A stretch of DNA of 64,000 bases from Bog-473 sp963730785. GTDB taxonomy: Bacteria > Actinomycetota > Acidimicrobiia > Acidimicrobiales > RAAP-2. Made by a program: the position numbers and the translations under genes. The number at the start of each line of letters is the position of its first letter. The stretch's first letter is position 1. The DNA is taken from contig CAVSTF010000010.1 of assembly GCA_963730785.1 (NCBI GenBank), positions 372,001-436,000 of the forward strand. The letters run 5' to 3'. The notes beneath the pieces were generated by a model. That model saw only the letters and a list, made by a program, of their open reading frames with translations. It made no database searches and had not been told where the DNA came from. Shown here piece by piece: positions 24,812 through 34,801 of the stretch.

Positions 24812-27362
24812 GTGCGCGCTCCTCTCAGCTGGCTCCGTGACTTCGCTCCGTTCCCCGACGACGTCGGGGTGTTGGTCGCCGCGCTCGATAGCCTCGGGCT
24901 CGTCGTCGAAGAGGTAGCGCACATCGGCGAAGGCTTGGGCGACGTCGTCGTGGCCCGGATTCTCGAGCGCGGTCCGATCGAAGGGGCCGACCGGATCCAA
25001 AAGGTGATGGTGGACGCCGGCGGCGAGCCGTTGCAGATCGTGTGCGGCGCCAAGAACTTTGACGTCGGTGACCGGGTACCGCTGGCTCCCGTCGGGGCCG
25101 TGTTGCCCGGCGGATTCGAAATCGGCAAACGCAAAATGAAGGGCGTCGTCTCCAACGGCATGCTCTGCTCGGGTTCGGAGCTCGGGCTGACCGATGACGG
25201 CCAGGGACTGTTGCTCATCGGCGACGACGTGATCGCCGAACCGGGAACGCCACTGGTCGATGCCCTGGGCTTGTCGCCCGATGTGGTCTTCGACATCACC
25301 GTGGAGGGCAACCGTCCCGATGCCTGGTGCATCGCCGGCATCGCCCGGGACCTGGCCGCCCGCCTGCGCCTGCCCTTTGCCATCCCGACGCCACCGGCGC
25401 CCGCCGCGTCGGGCGTCGACGTGACCAGCCGCGCCTCGGCCCAGGTCGACTCGCCGGACTTGTGCCCCCGCCTCACGGTGACCGTAATGAGCGGCATCAC
25501 CGTCGGGCCATCCCCGCAATGGCTGGCCGACCGCCTCACGCTGGCCGGTATGCGCCCCATCAACAACGTGGTGGACGCTTCCAACTACGTCATGCTCGAA
25601 CTGGGGCAGCCGACCCACCCCTACGACCTTTCATTGCTGCCGGGGGCCGGACTCATTGTGCGCCGGGCCACGCCGGGCGAGACCATCGAGACGCTGGATG
25701 GCGTGACCCGCACGGTCGGGCGTCCCGGACCGGGACTGGGTTCCACCGGCGAGGACTGCCTCATTTGCGACGCCACCGGCACCGCGGTGGGCATCGCCGG
25801 GATCATGGGCGGCGCCTCCTCCGAAATCTCACCTTCCACCACCGAGGTCCTCTTGGAGGCGGCGTACTTCACGCCCATGGCCATTGCCCGCACGTCGAAG
25901 AGCGTCGGCTTGCGTTCCGAGGCCTCGGCCGCGCTTCGAGCGTGGCTGCGACCCGTGGGGGATTGACCGCTCGGTCGATCGCTTCTGCCAACTGCTGTCC
26001 GAGACCGTCCCGGCGTTGTCGGTGTGCGACGGCCGGCTCGATGTGCAGCACGACGTACCCGTCCCCTTCGATCTCGAGGTACCGATCGCCCGCGTGCAAC
26101 GACAGGTCGGGGTGGCCCTGAGTGGCGAAGAGATGGCGGCGCTCATTGAGCCGATTGGTTTCGCCGCCGATGGGTCGAAGGCCGGTGCCACCGAAGGCTT
26201 CCTGACGGTGACGGTGCCGACCAATCGGCCCGATGTACGTCCCGCTCCCTTCGGCATCGACGATGTGATTGAGGAGATCGCCCGCACCTTCGGCTATGCC
26301 AACGTGCCGCGCCACACGCCGACCTGGCCCCAGCCCGGGCATCTGACCTCGCTGCAGCGGTCACGTCGGCAGGTCAAAGAGGTGGTGTGTGGGTTGGGCG
26401 CCTCGGAAGGCTGGACCAACACGTTCGTCTCGGCCGAGCTGCACGAGCGGGTCGGTCTGACCGGCCCGGCCGTCCGGGTCTCAAATCCGCTGGCCGCCGA
26501 AGAGCCATTCCTGCGCCGATCCCTCATGCCCGGTCTGTTGCAGGCGTTGTCCTACAACGCGGCACGTCGGCAGGGCGAGGTCCGCCTCTATGAAGTGGGC
26601 GTGGTGTTTTCGCATCCCGACGAAGGCGCGCCCCGAGTGGTGGAGCGCAGCGGGGTCGGCGGGGCCCAGACAGCCCTGCTGCCCGGTGAGCGTGAGTTGC
26701 TGTCGATCGTCTTCGCCTCGGCCGACGACGATGCCCGTTCGGCCACCGTGGCCTGGCACGTGCTGGCCGATGCCTGCCGGTTGAGCGGGGTTCGGGTGGA
26801 GAACGTCGCCGCGGGGACCGAAGGCGGCACCGCCGGCGGAACGGTCGGCATCCCCGGCCTGCACCCGACCCGTTCGGCTCGCCTGGTGGCCTACCCAAGC
26901 CAGGCGGTGATCGGCACGGTGGGGGAAATCGACCCCGACGTGGCCACTGACTTCGGCTTGACCACGGTCAGTGGGGCCGGGACCTCGGCGCGACGGATTG
27001 GTTGGCTCGAGGTCGACCTTGGGATGCTGTTCAACGAAGACCTGGTCGCTCGGCGTCCGGCGACGTCGGCCGCCGTCAGTCGCTTCCCTTCGTCGGACAT
27101 CGACCTGGCCCTGGTCGTCGACGACATCCACCCAGCCGACGCGGTGGCGGAGACGCTTGGTCGGGCCGCTGGGGAGTTGCTGGAGTCGGTGTCGCTGTTC
27201 GATGTGTATCGAGGAGCGGGCATTGCCGAGGGACAGCGCAGCCTGGCCTATCGCTTGCGCTTCTGCTCGACGGACCACACGCTCACCGACGATGAGGTGG
27301 GTGCGCTCCGGGCAGCCTGTATTGCCGCGGTGGAAACGAAGTTCGGGGCGGTGCTGCGCTAG
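24812..27362 (+). CDS. pheT: Phenylalanyl-tRNA synthetase beta subunit (frameshifted)
   Basis: 849 residues after correction of one shift, normal for PheT. Domain order: N-terminal MRAPLSWLRDFAPFP; EMAP-like tRNA-binding domain (IQKVMVDAGGEPLQIVCGAKNF, KRKMKGVVSNGMLCSGSELGL); B3/4 editing domain (NRPDAWCIAGIARDLAARL to SSEISPSTTEVLLEAAYFTP); B5 (LEVPIARVQRQVGVALSGEEMAALI); core; C-terminal anticodon-binding FDX-ACB domain (SRFPSSDIDLALVVDDIH to the end). The frame changes at 25928-25936 within GGCCGCGCTTCGA; one base less joins SEASA to RFERGCDPWGIDRSVDRF. GTG 24812 follows pheS by 28 bases. As an essential gene, a true frameshift is very unlikely. Confidence 0.95.
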
Positions 27363-27376
27363 GCCCGAGGCCCTAG
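27357..27376. terminator. Inverted repeat at the pheT / SnoaL-like gene convergence
   Basis: GCTAGG (27357-27362) and CCTAGC (27371-27376) flank an 8-base loop and contain the stop codons of both convergent genes. There is no T-run; a shared termination or mRNA 3'-end role is an inference. Confidence 0.35.
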
Positions 27377-27759
27377 CTCGGGGGCAGGTTGGCCTGCCGG
27401 TCGAACTCGCCCATGTCGAAGTAGTCCCGCCACGTCGCCACTGACCGCCCTCGGGCGTCAGCGTGATGACCGAGCAGGCCTGCAGCACGACTTCCGGACC
27501 GTGGGGCAGGTGCCCGTGGCTGATCCACTCAATGACCCCGCCTCGTGCATCGCCGTGGGCGGCGGTCACCGTCATGCGCCAATCGGGGAAACTGGCCCGG
27601 GTGATGTTGTAGACCGAGCGCGAGGTCGTCGGTCTTCCCGGTCACCGGATCTTGATAGGTCCCGCCGGTGGCAAAGAGGCCGAGCCAGTCGGCGTCGGTC
27701 GAAGTCTCGGTCATGGTCAACGTGTCGACGGCCCGAGTTGCCCATGCGTGCCAATCCAT
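27373..27759 (-). CDS. SnoaL-like / NTF2-fold protein (two frameshifts)
   Basis: About 128 residues after correction. MDWHAWATRAVDTLTMTETSTDADWLGLFATGGTYQDPVTG is a typical NTF2-like opening with the W-x-x-LF-x-x-GG-x-Y-x-DP pattern. Removing one base near 27627 continues it as TSRSVYNITRASFPDWRMTVTAAHG and HGPEVVLQACSVITLTPEGGQ, and adding one near 27440 gives VATWRDYFDMGEFDRQANLPPS, the usual C-terminal SnoaL-like strand and helix. The fold fits steroid isomerase or limonene epoxide hydrolase-like proteins; no substrate can be named. Convergent with pheT; the two genes are separated by 10 bases covered by an inverted repeat. Confidence 0.68.
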
Positions 27760-27821
27760 GTTGCTCGACGTTACTGAGCCTGACCGACCCGAGTCGGTTC
27801 TCACAGTGGCAAGGTGGAGCC

Positions 27822-28835
27822 ATGGAAGTCGTGTTGATAGATCCTTCCGATGATCAGGCCTTTGACCGGTGGTTCGAGGTGTTTCACCTCACCGATCTGG
27901 AGCGCTGGCCGGACGGGCAGCAGGGCTCGTGGGCCCGCGAGGAACGCCTGGCCCTGGCGCTCGATACGGATGGTCCAGATGCCCACCGGTGTTACCTGGC
28001 CCTGCGAGATGGTGATCCGGTGGGCGTGCTCGACGTTGAATTGCCGCGCCGGGAGAACCTCCATTTGGCGCGGGCCGATATTCGAGTTCCCTCTGCGGCC
28101 CAGCGCCAGGGCGTCGGCACCGTCTTGTTGCGTCGGGCGGAGGCGGAGGCCCGTTCGGAAGGTCGGACCGAGCTCGGCGGGATGGACGAGGTGCCGCTCC
28201 ACGCCGACCCGGCGGCCGCCATTGGATTCGCCGGGCGCAACGGCTTCGCTTCGGCCCAGCACATGGCCCGTCGGCGGTTGGATCTGCCGTTGGAGGCTGG
28301 GGCGCTCGCCGCCCTCCAGTCATCGCCCCAGGCCAGCCCGGAAGGCTTCAGTTTTTTCAGCTTTGTTGACCGGTGGCCCGACGAATGGCTGGAGGATCGA
28401 TGCGAGTTGGGTCGTCGCATGTCAACTGACGTTCCTCTCGGCGAGCAAGAGCTCGATGAGGAGATTTGGGACGAGGCTCGGGTCCGCCAGATTGAAGCCG
28501 TCATGGAGGCCATGAACCGGACCAAGGTCACCGCCGTCGCCCGACATGATGCCTCGGGACATCTGGTTGCCTTCAGCGAGATTGCGATCCCTCGGGGTGC
28601 TCCCGAAGCGTCCTGGCAGCACGACACGTTGGTCATGCGCGAGTTCCGGGGTCATGGGTTGGGCTTCGCGCTCAAGCTTCGCAATATTGAAGTGCTGCAG
28701 GAGAACTTTCCGGAAGCGACGTCGATATCCACCTGGAATGCGGCGGACAACCAACACATGATCGCCATCAATGAGGTGATGGGATTCAAGCTGGTCTCGA
28801 ACTCCACCTATTGGCTGAAAAAACTCGAGGGCTAG
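27822..28835 (+). CDS. Double GNAT-domain acetyltransferase
   Basis: 337 residues with two GNAT folds. The first acetyl-CoA motif A reads IRVPSAAQRQGVGTVLLRRAEAEARSEG near residue 90 (Q-x-x-G-x-G). The second is VMREFRGHGLGFALKLRNIEVLQENFP near residue 270, followed by the usual NxxMIAINEVMGF segment. Tandem-GNAT proteins of this size in actinobacteria include mycothiol synthase, but the diagnostic MshD features are not evident to me, so only the fold is called. ATG 27822 is preceded at 6 bases by CAAGGT (leaderless-type spacing). The 3' end overlaps the convergent response-regulator gene by 4 bases. Confidence 0.88.
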   Translation: MEVVLIDPSDDQAFDRWFEVFHLTDLERWPDGQQGSWAREERLALALDTDGPDAHRCYLALRDGDPVGVLDVELPRRENLHLARADIRVPSAAQRQGVGTVLLRRAEAEARSEGRTELGGMDEVPLHADPAAAIGFAGRNGFASAQHMARRRLDLPLEAGALAALQSSPQASPEGFSFFSFVDRWPDEWLEDRCELGRRMSTDVPLGEQELDEEIWDEARVRQIEAVMEAMNRTKVTAVARHDASGHLVAFSEIAIPRGAPEASWQHDTLVMREFRGHGLGFALKLRNIEVLQENFPEATSISTWNAADNQHMIAINEVMGFKLVSNSTYWLKKLEG

Positions 28836-29488
28836 GAGTCCAAGAAGCGCAACACGGCCAGGACGCGACGATGGTCCGATTGTGAGACCGGCAGATCGAA
28901 TTTGGTGAAGATGTTGGCCACGTGCTTTTCCACGGCACCGTCGGAGATCACCAGTGCTTCGGCGATGGCGCCGTTCGAGCGCCCCTCGGCCATCAGCGAC
29001 AAGACTTCACGCTCTCGGGCCGTGAGGACGGAAATGGAATCGGTACGCCGCGACGCACCGAGGAGTTGAGTGACGACTTCTGGGTCCAAGGCAGTGCCTC
29101 CTGAGGCGACCCGAACCAGTGCCTCGACGAAATCGCTGACATCGGCCACCCTGTCTTTGAGGAGATAGCCGATGCCGGCGGCGTCGTCGGCCAACAGGTC
29201 GGCGGCGTAGCGGGTCTCGATGTATTGGGAGAACATCAGGATGCCCAGTCCCTTGTAATCCCTTCGAAGTTCGATGGCCGCCCGTAGCCCTTCGTCGGTG
29301 AAGGTGGGCGGCATGCGGATGTCGACGACCACCACGTCGGGCACTTCCCGGGCGATGGAGTGTCGCAAGTCGTCGGCATTGCTGACGGCGTCGGTGATGA
29401 TGAAGCCGCGGTCGACCAGGAGTTGCACCAGACCGTCACGCAGGATGGCCGAGTCCTCGGCAATGGCGATCTTCAGCGGCTCGTTCAT
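28832..29488 (-). CDS. NarL/LuxR-type response regulator
   Basis: 218 residues. The receiver domain has the acid pair in IAEDSAILRDGL, the phospho-acceptor Asp56 in VVVVDIRMPP and the conserved Lys in GYLLKDRV. The C-terminal LuxR helix-turn-helix is LTAREREVLSLMAEGRSNGAIAEALVISDGAVEKHVANIFTKFDL. It starts directly after the histidine kinase gene. The partner kinase and the ABC transporter encoded upstream in the same unit suggest it controls expression of that transporter, as in LiaSR- or DesKR-like modules. Confidence 0.95.
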   Translation of the reverse strand: MNEPLKIAIAEDSAILRDGLVQLLVDRGFIITDAVSNADDLRHSIAREVPDVVVVDIRMPPTFTDEGLRAAIELRRDYKGLGILMFSQYIETRYAADLLADDAAGIGYLLKDRVADVSDFVEALVRVASGGTALDPEVVTQLLGASRRTDSISVLTAREREVLSLMAEGRSNGAIAEALVISDGAVEKHVANIFTKFDLPVSQSDHRRVLAVLRFLDS

Positions 29489-30889
29489 TTAGGCGTGCAG
29501 TGGAAGATCCACCGTGATGACCGTCGGGCCACGGGGCGGGCTGACGATGTCCATCCGACCATCAACGGCGTGGACGCGGTCCGTGAGGCCAACCAACCCA
29601 CTGGAGGAGAAGCCGAGCATGGAAAGTTCTGCGCCACCCTTCCCATTGTCCCGCACGACGACCCGCAGCCAGTCGCCCTGCTGGGTGCAGAGCACGATGG
29701 CATTCGTTGCCTCGGCATGTTGAGCCACGTTGGCCAGCAGCTCGGCTACGCAGAAGTAGGCAATGGATTCGATCGATGGGGTCGGCCGGTCGTGCATGGA
29801 GACCGTCAGATCGGTCGGGATGGTGCTGCGGGCGGCCAGGGTGGACAGTGCGCCTTCGAGACCAATATCGAGGGCCGGTGGGTGGATGCCCCGGGCCAAG
29901 TCCCGCAATTCAACGATCGCTTCCTTGGCCCCGCGGTGGGCGTCGTCCACCAACTGGCGGATCTGTTCCATGTCCGGCGTGTCTTTCTCGGCCAGTTTCT
30001 CCTTGGCCATCCCAAGTCGCATGGCCAGTGCGACCAACTGAGCTTGGGTGCCGTCGTGGAGGTCGCGCTCAATTCGACGCAGGGTGGCGGCCGATGCGTC
30101 CACCGTTTGGGCTCGGGCGTGTTCGAGGGATCGGACTCGGACGGCCAAGGGATCGGGGGACAAGAGGAGGCGCATGGCGCGCCGGTCGAGATACACGATC
30201 GCTCGGACGGCCCACGGGGCGGCCAGGGCGAAGAAGATGCCGGCCACGAACACGGCGATCCGGTAGAAGAAGCCGTTGTGATAGCCGTTAAAGAGATTTC
30301 CGGCCAGAACGAACTGGGGCACTCCGTACACGGCGGGGTCGCCTGATCCTCCCCATACCGGGAAGGTGATGCAGAAGAAGGCGTCCCACCAGAAGGCGAT
30401 GCCGATCAACACGCCGGCCGCCGCGAGCGGGATTTTGAGGCCGATGTAGGCCATGGAGCGCCAGCCGACCCGATCACGCAGCGACGACTGCAGCCACCCG
30501 AAAAAGCCGGGGCGGTGCGTAAACAGCTCTGGCTCGGCGATGTCCTCGTTGAGGTAGCCCCGAGCGAGTTGCCGGTGCAAGGCCCCGATGCCACGGGAGC
30601 CCCGGACCGAGAAGGCGATGAAGGCCAAGCCGAAAAACGTGATGGCCAAGATCAGGCCGGCCCACAAGGTGACGATCACGAAACCCGCTGCGACGGCCGC
30701 GAACGGGGCACTAATCATCAGGAAGAACAACTCCGACCACGACTGGCGGGAGAAGGGCTCTCGCAGGATCATCCGAGCGGTGGCGCGAACCTTCTCTTCG
30801 TGCTCGCCGGATACGGCCTTCAGGATCTCCTGAAACCGGCTCCTGATCTTCACCTGACTCTCCCGTTCAGCCATCTCGACCTCCATCAT
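29489..30889 (-). CDS. Sensor histidine kinase (HisKA_3 / NarL-partner type)
   Basis: 466 residues. The N-terminal 230 residues form a membrane sensor domain with hydrophobic segments near 55-75, 76-95, 150-170 and 210-230, resembling the putative-sensor domain of actinobacterial kinases. The dimerisation and phospho-acceptor segment is RRIERDLHDGTQAQLVALAMRLG with His278. The ATPase domain has the N-box ELLANVAQHAEATNA and G-box DNGKGGAELSMLGFSSSGLVGLTDRV. It overlaps the permease gene by 4 bases upstream and abuts the response regulator gene downstream, which makes the four genes one operon. The ligand is unknown. Confidence 0.93.
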   Translation of the reverse strand: MMEVEMAERESQVKIRSRFQEILKAVSGEHEEKVRATARMILREPFSRQSWSELFFLMISAPFAAVAAGFVIVTLWAGLILAITFFGLAFIAFSVRGSRGIGALHRQLARGYLNEDIAEPELFTHRPGFFGWLQSSLRDRVGWRSMAYIGLKIPLAAAGVLIGIAFWWDAFFCITFPVWGGSGDPAVYGVPQFVLAGNLFNGYHNGFFYRIAVFVAGIFFALAAPWAVRAIVYLDRRAMRLLLSPDPLAVRVRSLEHARAQTVDASAATLRRIERDLHDGTQAQLVALAMRLGMAKEKLAEKDTPDMEQIRQLVDDAHRGAKEAIVELRDLARGIHPPALDIGLEGALSTLAARSTIPTDLTVSMHDRPTPSIESIAYFCVAELLANVAQHAEATNAIVLCTQQGDWLRVVVRDNGKGGAELSMLGFSSSGLVGLTDRVHAVDGRMDIVSPPRGPTVITVDLPLHA

Positions 30890-31683
30890 GCGTCACGGTG
30901 GGCCAACGCGAGGCCGGCGATGACCAGGGCCACGGCGGCATAGACCACCATCCACAGGAACGCCGTGGTGGGGGAGAACTGCCCCTGTTGGTGCTGAACG
31001 GTGGCCACGGAGTTAGCCAGCATCTGTTCCGGAGCGAACCGGCCCGGATCGCCATGCGCATGGAGCGGCTGCAGGACCACGGCCATAAGGAAGGTCACGC
31101 CCACGAAGGCTGAGATGGCCCCGGCGGTGTGACGGATGATGATGCCGAGGCACAGGCCGAAAACGGCCAACAGGCCGAGGAACGCTCCAGAGAGAACCAC
31201 CGCCTCCAGCACCCCGTGCTGGGACAGTGTCGCGGTCGGTGCGTGGCCGTGCAGGGTGGCCATGCCGACAAAGAAACAGGCGAAGGCCATCACCTCACTG
31301 AGCACAAGGCCAAGCAAGCCCACCACGCTCACCTTGGCGGCCAGGAACAGTGGGCGCCGTGGTGTCGCTGAGAGTGAAGAGCGGATGGTGCCGCTTCCGT
31401 ACTCCGCCGAGGCCGCCAAGGCGCCCAGCACGCCGATGATGAGTGATCCGAGAGCAAGCCCGCTCAACGCCTGATTGGTGGAATCGAAGTTCACCGCCCC
31501 TGGTCCACGCACCATCTGGGTGCGGTTGCCGAGCCACGTAATCAGCAGGCTGCCCACTATTAGAGCGGCGATGGTGATTTTGGTTGAGCGCAAGGTGCGG
31601 AGTTTGGTGAACTCCGAGCGCATGGCTTGCGCCATGCCGTAGCGCTTGGGTGGGTTGTCGAGGGAGATGAGTGTGGTGGTCAT
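30886..31683 (-). CDS. ABC-2-type exporter permease
   Basis: 265-residue membrane protein. MRSEFTKLRTLRSTKITIAALIVGSLLITWLG is the typical amphipathic start plus first membrane helix of ABC-2 permeases, followed by about five further hydrophobic segments (GLALGSLIIGVLGALAASAEYGSGTIRSSL with the conserved ExGxGTIR loop; LGLVLSEVMAFACFFVGMA; VLSGAFLGLLAVFGLCLGIII; AISAFVGVTFLMAVVL; FLWMVVYAAVALVIAGLAL). ATG 31683 is chosen; an upstream in-frame start adds unrelated sequence reaching into the ATPase gene. Pairs with the ATPase encoded just upstream. Confidence 0.9.
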   Translation of the reverse strand: MTTTLISLDNPPKRYGMAQAMRSEFTKLRTLRSTKITIAALIVGSLLITWLGNRTQMVRGPGAVNFDSTNQALSGLALGSLIIGVLGALAASAEYGSGTIRSSLSATPRRPLFLAAKVSVVGLLGLVLSEVMAFACFFVGMATLHGHAPTATLSQHGVLEAVVLSGAFLGLLAVFGLCLGIIIRHTAGAISAFVGVTFLMAVVLQPLHAHGDPGRFAPEQMLANSVATVQHQQGQFSPTTAFLWMVVYAAVALVIAGLALAHRDA

Positions 31684-31711
31684 GTTCGTCTTTCCAATCC
31701 TTTCGATCTGT

Positions 31712-32650
31712 TCAGTTCGATCCGTGGTGGACCAGCGGGGATCCGACGTCGGCGGTGCGGTACTCGACGGCGTCGTGCGTGAGCTCCATGAAGGCGTCCT
31801 CAAGGGATGCCCGCACTGGAGTCAGTTCGTGCAGGGTCACCGACTGACCGGCCGCCAAGTCGCCGATCTCGACAGTGCTGAGGCCGGTGGCAGAAATCGA
31901 CCCGTCGTGTTCGAGGGTGACGGTGGCTCCGGCATGATCGAGGAGCGCAACAAATGCATCGGCCATGGGTGTCATGATCCGCACCGAGTCCAGGGAACTC
32001 CGGTCGGTGAACTCACGCACGCTGGTCTCGGCGATCAGCGTGCCCCGTCCGATCACCACGAGGCGCTCTGCCGTCAGGGCCATTTCGTTGATCAGGTGGC
32101 TGGACACGAACACCGTGCGTCCCTGCGCGGCCAAGTCGCGGAGGAGATAGCGCACCCAACGGATGCCCTCCGGGTCGAGGCCGTTGATGGGTTCGTCGAA
32201 GAGGAGGACGCCCGGATCACCCAACAGAGCCACGGCGATGCCGAGACGTTGACCCATTCCCAAAGAGAATTTGCCGGCCCGTTGGTGGGCCACCGAGGTG
32301 AGCCCGACGATCTCGAGCACCTCATCGATGCGGGAGCGTGGGATGTCATTGGTCTGGGCCAGGTAGAGCAGATGGTTGTAGGCGGAGCGGGCGGGGTGAA
32401 ACGCCTTGGCGTCGAGGAGGGCACCGACCTCGCGCAGCGGCCACTTGAGGTCGGCGTAGGACTGACCATTGATGAAGGCCGTGCCGGCGCTCGGATTGTC
32501 GAGCCCCATGATCATGCGCATGGTGGTCGACTTGCCCGAACCGTTGGGTCCGAGGAATCCGGTCACCGCCCCTGGGGTGACGGAGAAACTCAGGTCGGAA
32601 ACGGCGACGGTGTCGCCATAACGCTTGGTGAGGCCGTGGGTAACGATCAT
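31712..32650 (-). CDS. ABC exporter ATPase (drug/peptide-type)
   Basis: About 312 residues. Walker A GPNGSGKSTT near residue 37, Q-loop area REVGALLDAKAFHPARSAYNHL, signature FSLGMGQRLGIAVALL, Walker B VLLFDEPINGLDPEG and switch His in VSSHLINEM. The DrrA/BcrA-like C-terminal extension follows (RIMTPMADAFVALLDHAGATVTLEHDG and SLEDAFMELTHDAVEY). I prefer ATG 32650 to an in-frame GTG at 32659 because TACCGT lies 7 bases before it, like other leaderless starts here. First gene of the exporter-kinase-regulator operon. Confidence 0.92.
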   Translation of the reverse strand: MIVTHGLTKRYGDTVAVSDLSFSVTPGAVTGFLGPNGSGKSTTMRMIMGLDNPSAGTAFINGQSYADLKWPLREVGALLDAKAFHPARSAYNHLLYLAQTNDIPRSRIDEVLEIVGLTSVAHQRAGKFSLGMGQRLGIAVALLGDPGVLLFDEPINGLDPEGIRWVRYLLRDLAAQGRTVFVSSHLINEMALTAERLVVIGRGTLIAETSVREFTDRSSLDSVRIMTPMADAFVALLDHAGATVTLEHDGSISATGLSTVEIGDLAAGQSVTLHELTPVRASLEDAFMELTHDAVEYRTADVGSPLVHHGSN

Positions 32651-32797
32651 GCATCTCACGGTATGAAATCGCCGCCCTAATGAACATGCCGCTACCGGGC
32701 GTCTGCTGCGGGGGTTAGCCCCCCTAAGGAATCCGACGCCATGAGGGCAATGGGCCTTAACATCGGCGCACTCCGATGAAGGCGGGCGGTTCGATCA

Positions 32798-34801
32798 ATG
32801 AGTGAAGCGATCCTCGGCCTGCCGCTCGCCGGAGCATCAGTTCCCGAGCGATACCGCCAGGGACTACGCCAGGGACTACGCCAGGGCCTGCGCCAGCGAC
32901 TTCGTCGGCCTCCCGGGCAGCCGCCGTGGGTTCGCCCGGTGTTGCTTGTCCTCCTCACCCTGGCCGCACTGACCTACAGCTGGGGCATCGAGAACTTTGC
33001 CCTCGAGCCTTTCTATGGGGCCGCGGCCCGGTCCATGTCGATCAGTTGGCACAACTTCATTTTCGGCGCTTTCGATCCCTTCGGGACCATTTCGGTTGAC
33101 AAGTTGCCCGGCGCCTTGTGGATTCAGGCGCTGTCATTGCGCCTCTTCGGATTCCATTTGTGGGCCATCGCGTTGCCGCAGGCCGTTGAGGGGGTGCTCA
33201 GCGTGTGGGTGCTCTACCGGGCCCTGCGCCGCATTGCCGGTCCGATGACGGGACTGCTGGGTGCCGCACTGCTGGTGGCGGCGCCGGCAACTGCCTTGCT
33301 GAACCGCGGCAATATTTCGGACTCGCTGCTGATTCTGCTGTCGACACTGGCGCTCGATGCCGGGTTGGCCGCCATCGTCAATGAGCGTCCTCGGCAACTC
33401 CTCCTCGCTGGACTGTGGTTGGGCCTGGCCTTCCAAACCAAAATGGTGCAGGCCTGGCTGCTCTTTCCAGGTCTGCTGGTGGCTTACCTCCTTACCGCCC
33501 GGGGCACGTTGGCCGTCCGCGGGCGCGCCATCGTCGCCGCCGGCGTCGTCATGGTGGTCGTCTCGCTCTCGTGGATGACTGCGGTTTCATTGGTGCCGAG
33601 CCATGACCGGCCCTACGTGGACGGGACCACGAATAACTCACTGTTCACCCAGGTCTTCATTTACAACGGCACGACTCGCCTCAACATCAAGGCCGGATCA
33701 TCCAATGTGGCGAGGGTGGTGCAACCGTATGGTCGGTCGCTCTCGGGTCAGGGTCTCAATGCCGGCACCAATCGAATTCCGGCCGGATGGGGCCGTCTCT
33801 TGCATGGGCCCTTTGGTCGGGACGTCGGTTGGCTCCTCCCATTCAGCGTCGCGTGCCTGGTGCTGTTGCTGATCCGAACCCGGGGCCGGCCACGGGGCGA
33901 TCCGATCAAAGCGGCCACGCTGCTCTGGGGCACTGAATTGGTTGTCCTGGTCGTCTTCTTCTCGGCCGGGCGCTATCTCAACTCGTACTACACGGCGGCG
34001 CTGAGTCCGATCATCGCCGTCCTGGTTGCGCTCGGTCTGCGTGAATGGTGGTTGACCAAGTCGAACTCATGGGCCTGGCGTACCGGCGCTGCCGTGGCCG
34101 TGGTCGGTACGGTCGGACTGGCGTGCGAACTGGTGCCGCCTTGGGCCGGTCTGAACCGGATCCTGGTCGATGTGGTGCTGGCCCTGGCGGTGGTGGCTCT
34201 CGCCACAGTGGTGCTGCGCCATGGCGATGCGCCTCGCAGTCGCCGCCGGGGCCTGATCATTGGCGCGGTGGTGCTGGCCATCGGCTTCGTGCCGGCCGCC
34301 ACGGTGGCCGACGTGACCGTGGCCGCACTTGGTCCCTTCGCCACGCCGTATCAGTTGCCCGCCACTAACTACCAGACCCAGGGGATAGCGGAGCAGTTCC
34401 AGGCGCGCCACACGCCCTTCGAACGTCTGGTCGACAGTTTTCCCGAACATGAACTCGTCGGGCTGTACTACACATCGAGCTCGGTGGCCGGCGACGTCAT
34501 GATGACCGGACACGAGCTCTTGCCCATCGGCGGCTTCAGTGGGGGAGCGCCCGAACCGACGGTGTCTCGAATCAAACAGTTGGCTCCCCAGGTCCCGCTG
34601 GTTCTGGTGCCCCTGAATGCATCTGCTGATCCACGAGTGGCTTGGATCATCCATCACTGCGCCAAGATGTACGCCCCGATTGATCAAGGGCGCGGGCTGA
34701 TCTATCAGAACTACCGTTGCGCCTTCGCCGAAACCCGTCACCACCCCGTCGGTTCGAGCGGCTCGAGCTCGAGCGGCTCGCCGCAACCGTCAAGCAGTTA
34801 G
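32798..34801 (+). CDS. GT39-family (PMT/ArnT-like) membrane glycosyltransferase
   Basis: 667 residues with about 11-13 hydrophobic segments. The first extracytoplasmic loop has ENFALEPFYGAAARSMSISWHNFIFGAFDPFGTISVDK, with the acidic residues typical of lipid-linked sugar transferases, and AALLVAAPATALLNRGNISDSLLILL matches the NRxNxxD motif region of this group. The C-terminal 200 residues form an outward-facing soluble domain ending in a Ser-rich tail. Such enzymes transfer sugars from polyprenyl-phosphate donors to cell-surface acceptors. The N-terminus contains a four-fold 12-base tandem repeat (RQGL units) just before the first membrane helix. The stop overlaps the convergent VOC gene by 4 bases. 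Confidence 0.88.
   Translation: MSEAILGLPLAGASVPERYRQGLRQGLRQGLRQRLRRPPGQPPWVRPVLLVLLTLAALTYSWGIENFALEPFYGAAARSMSISWHNFIFGAFDPFGTISVDKLPGALWIQALSLRLFGFHLWAIALPQAVEGVLSVWVLYRALRRIAGPMTGLLGAALLVAAPATALLNRGNISDSLLILLSTLALDAGLAAIVNERPRQLLLAGLWLGLAFQTKMVQAWLLFPGLLVAYLLTARGTLAVRGRAIVAAGVVMVVVSLSWMTAVSLVPSHDRPYVDGTTNNSLFTQVFIYNGTTRLNIKAGSSNVARVVQPYGRSLSGQGLNAGTNRIPAGWGRLLHGPFGRDVGWLLPFSVACLVLLLIRTRGRPRGDPIKAATLLWGTELVVLVVFFSAGRYLNSYYTAALSPIIAVLVALGLREWWLTKSNSWAWRTGAAVAVVGTVGLACELVPPWAGLNRILVDVVLALAVVALATVVLRHGDAPRSRRRGLIIGAVVLAIGFVPAATVADVTVAALGPFATPYQLPATNYQTQGIAEQFQARHTPFERLVDSFPEHELVGLYYTSSSVAGDVMMTGHELLPIGGFSGGAPEPTVSRIKQLAPQVPLVLVPLNASADPRVAWIIHHCAKMYAPIDQGRGLIYQNYRCAFAETRHHPVGSSGSSSSGSPQPSSS
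32851..32898 (+). repeat. 12-base tandem repeat in the glycosyltransferase N-terminus
   Basis: Four consecutive 12-base units of the form NNTACGCCAGGG (third and second copies identical, first and fourth diverged), encoding repeated RQGL. The unit is a multiple of three, so copy-number change would keep the frame. Confidence 0.85.

Noticed and set aside
29360..32680. Plus-strand frames of about 330-345 codons opposite the kinase and ABC genes
   Set aside because: No recognisable domains, Gly/His/Gln-rich antisense composition, and the minus strand carries complete motifs for all four genes.
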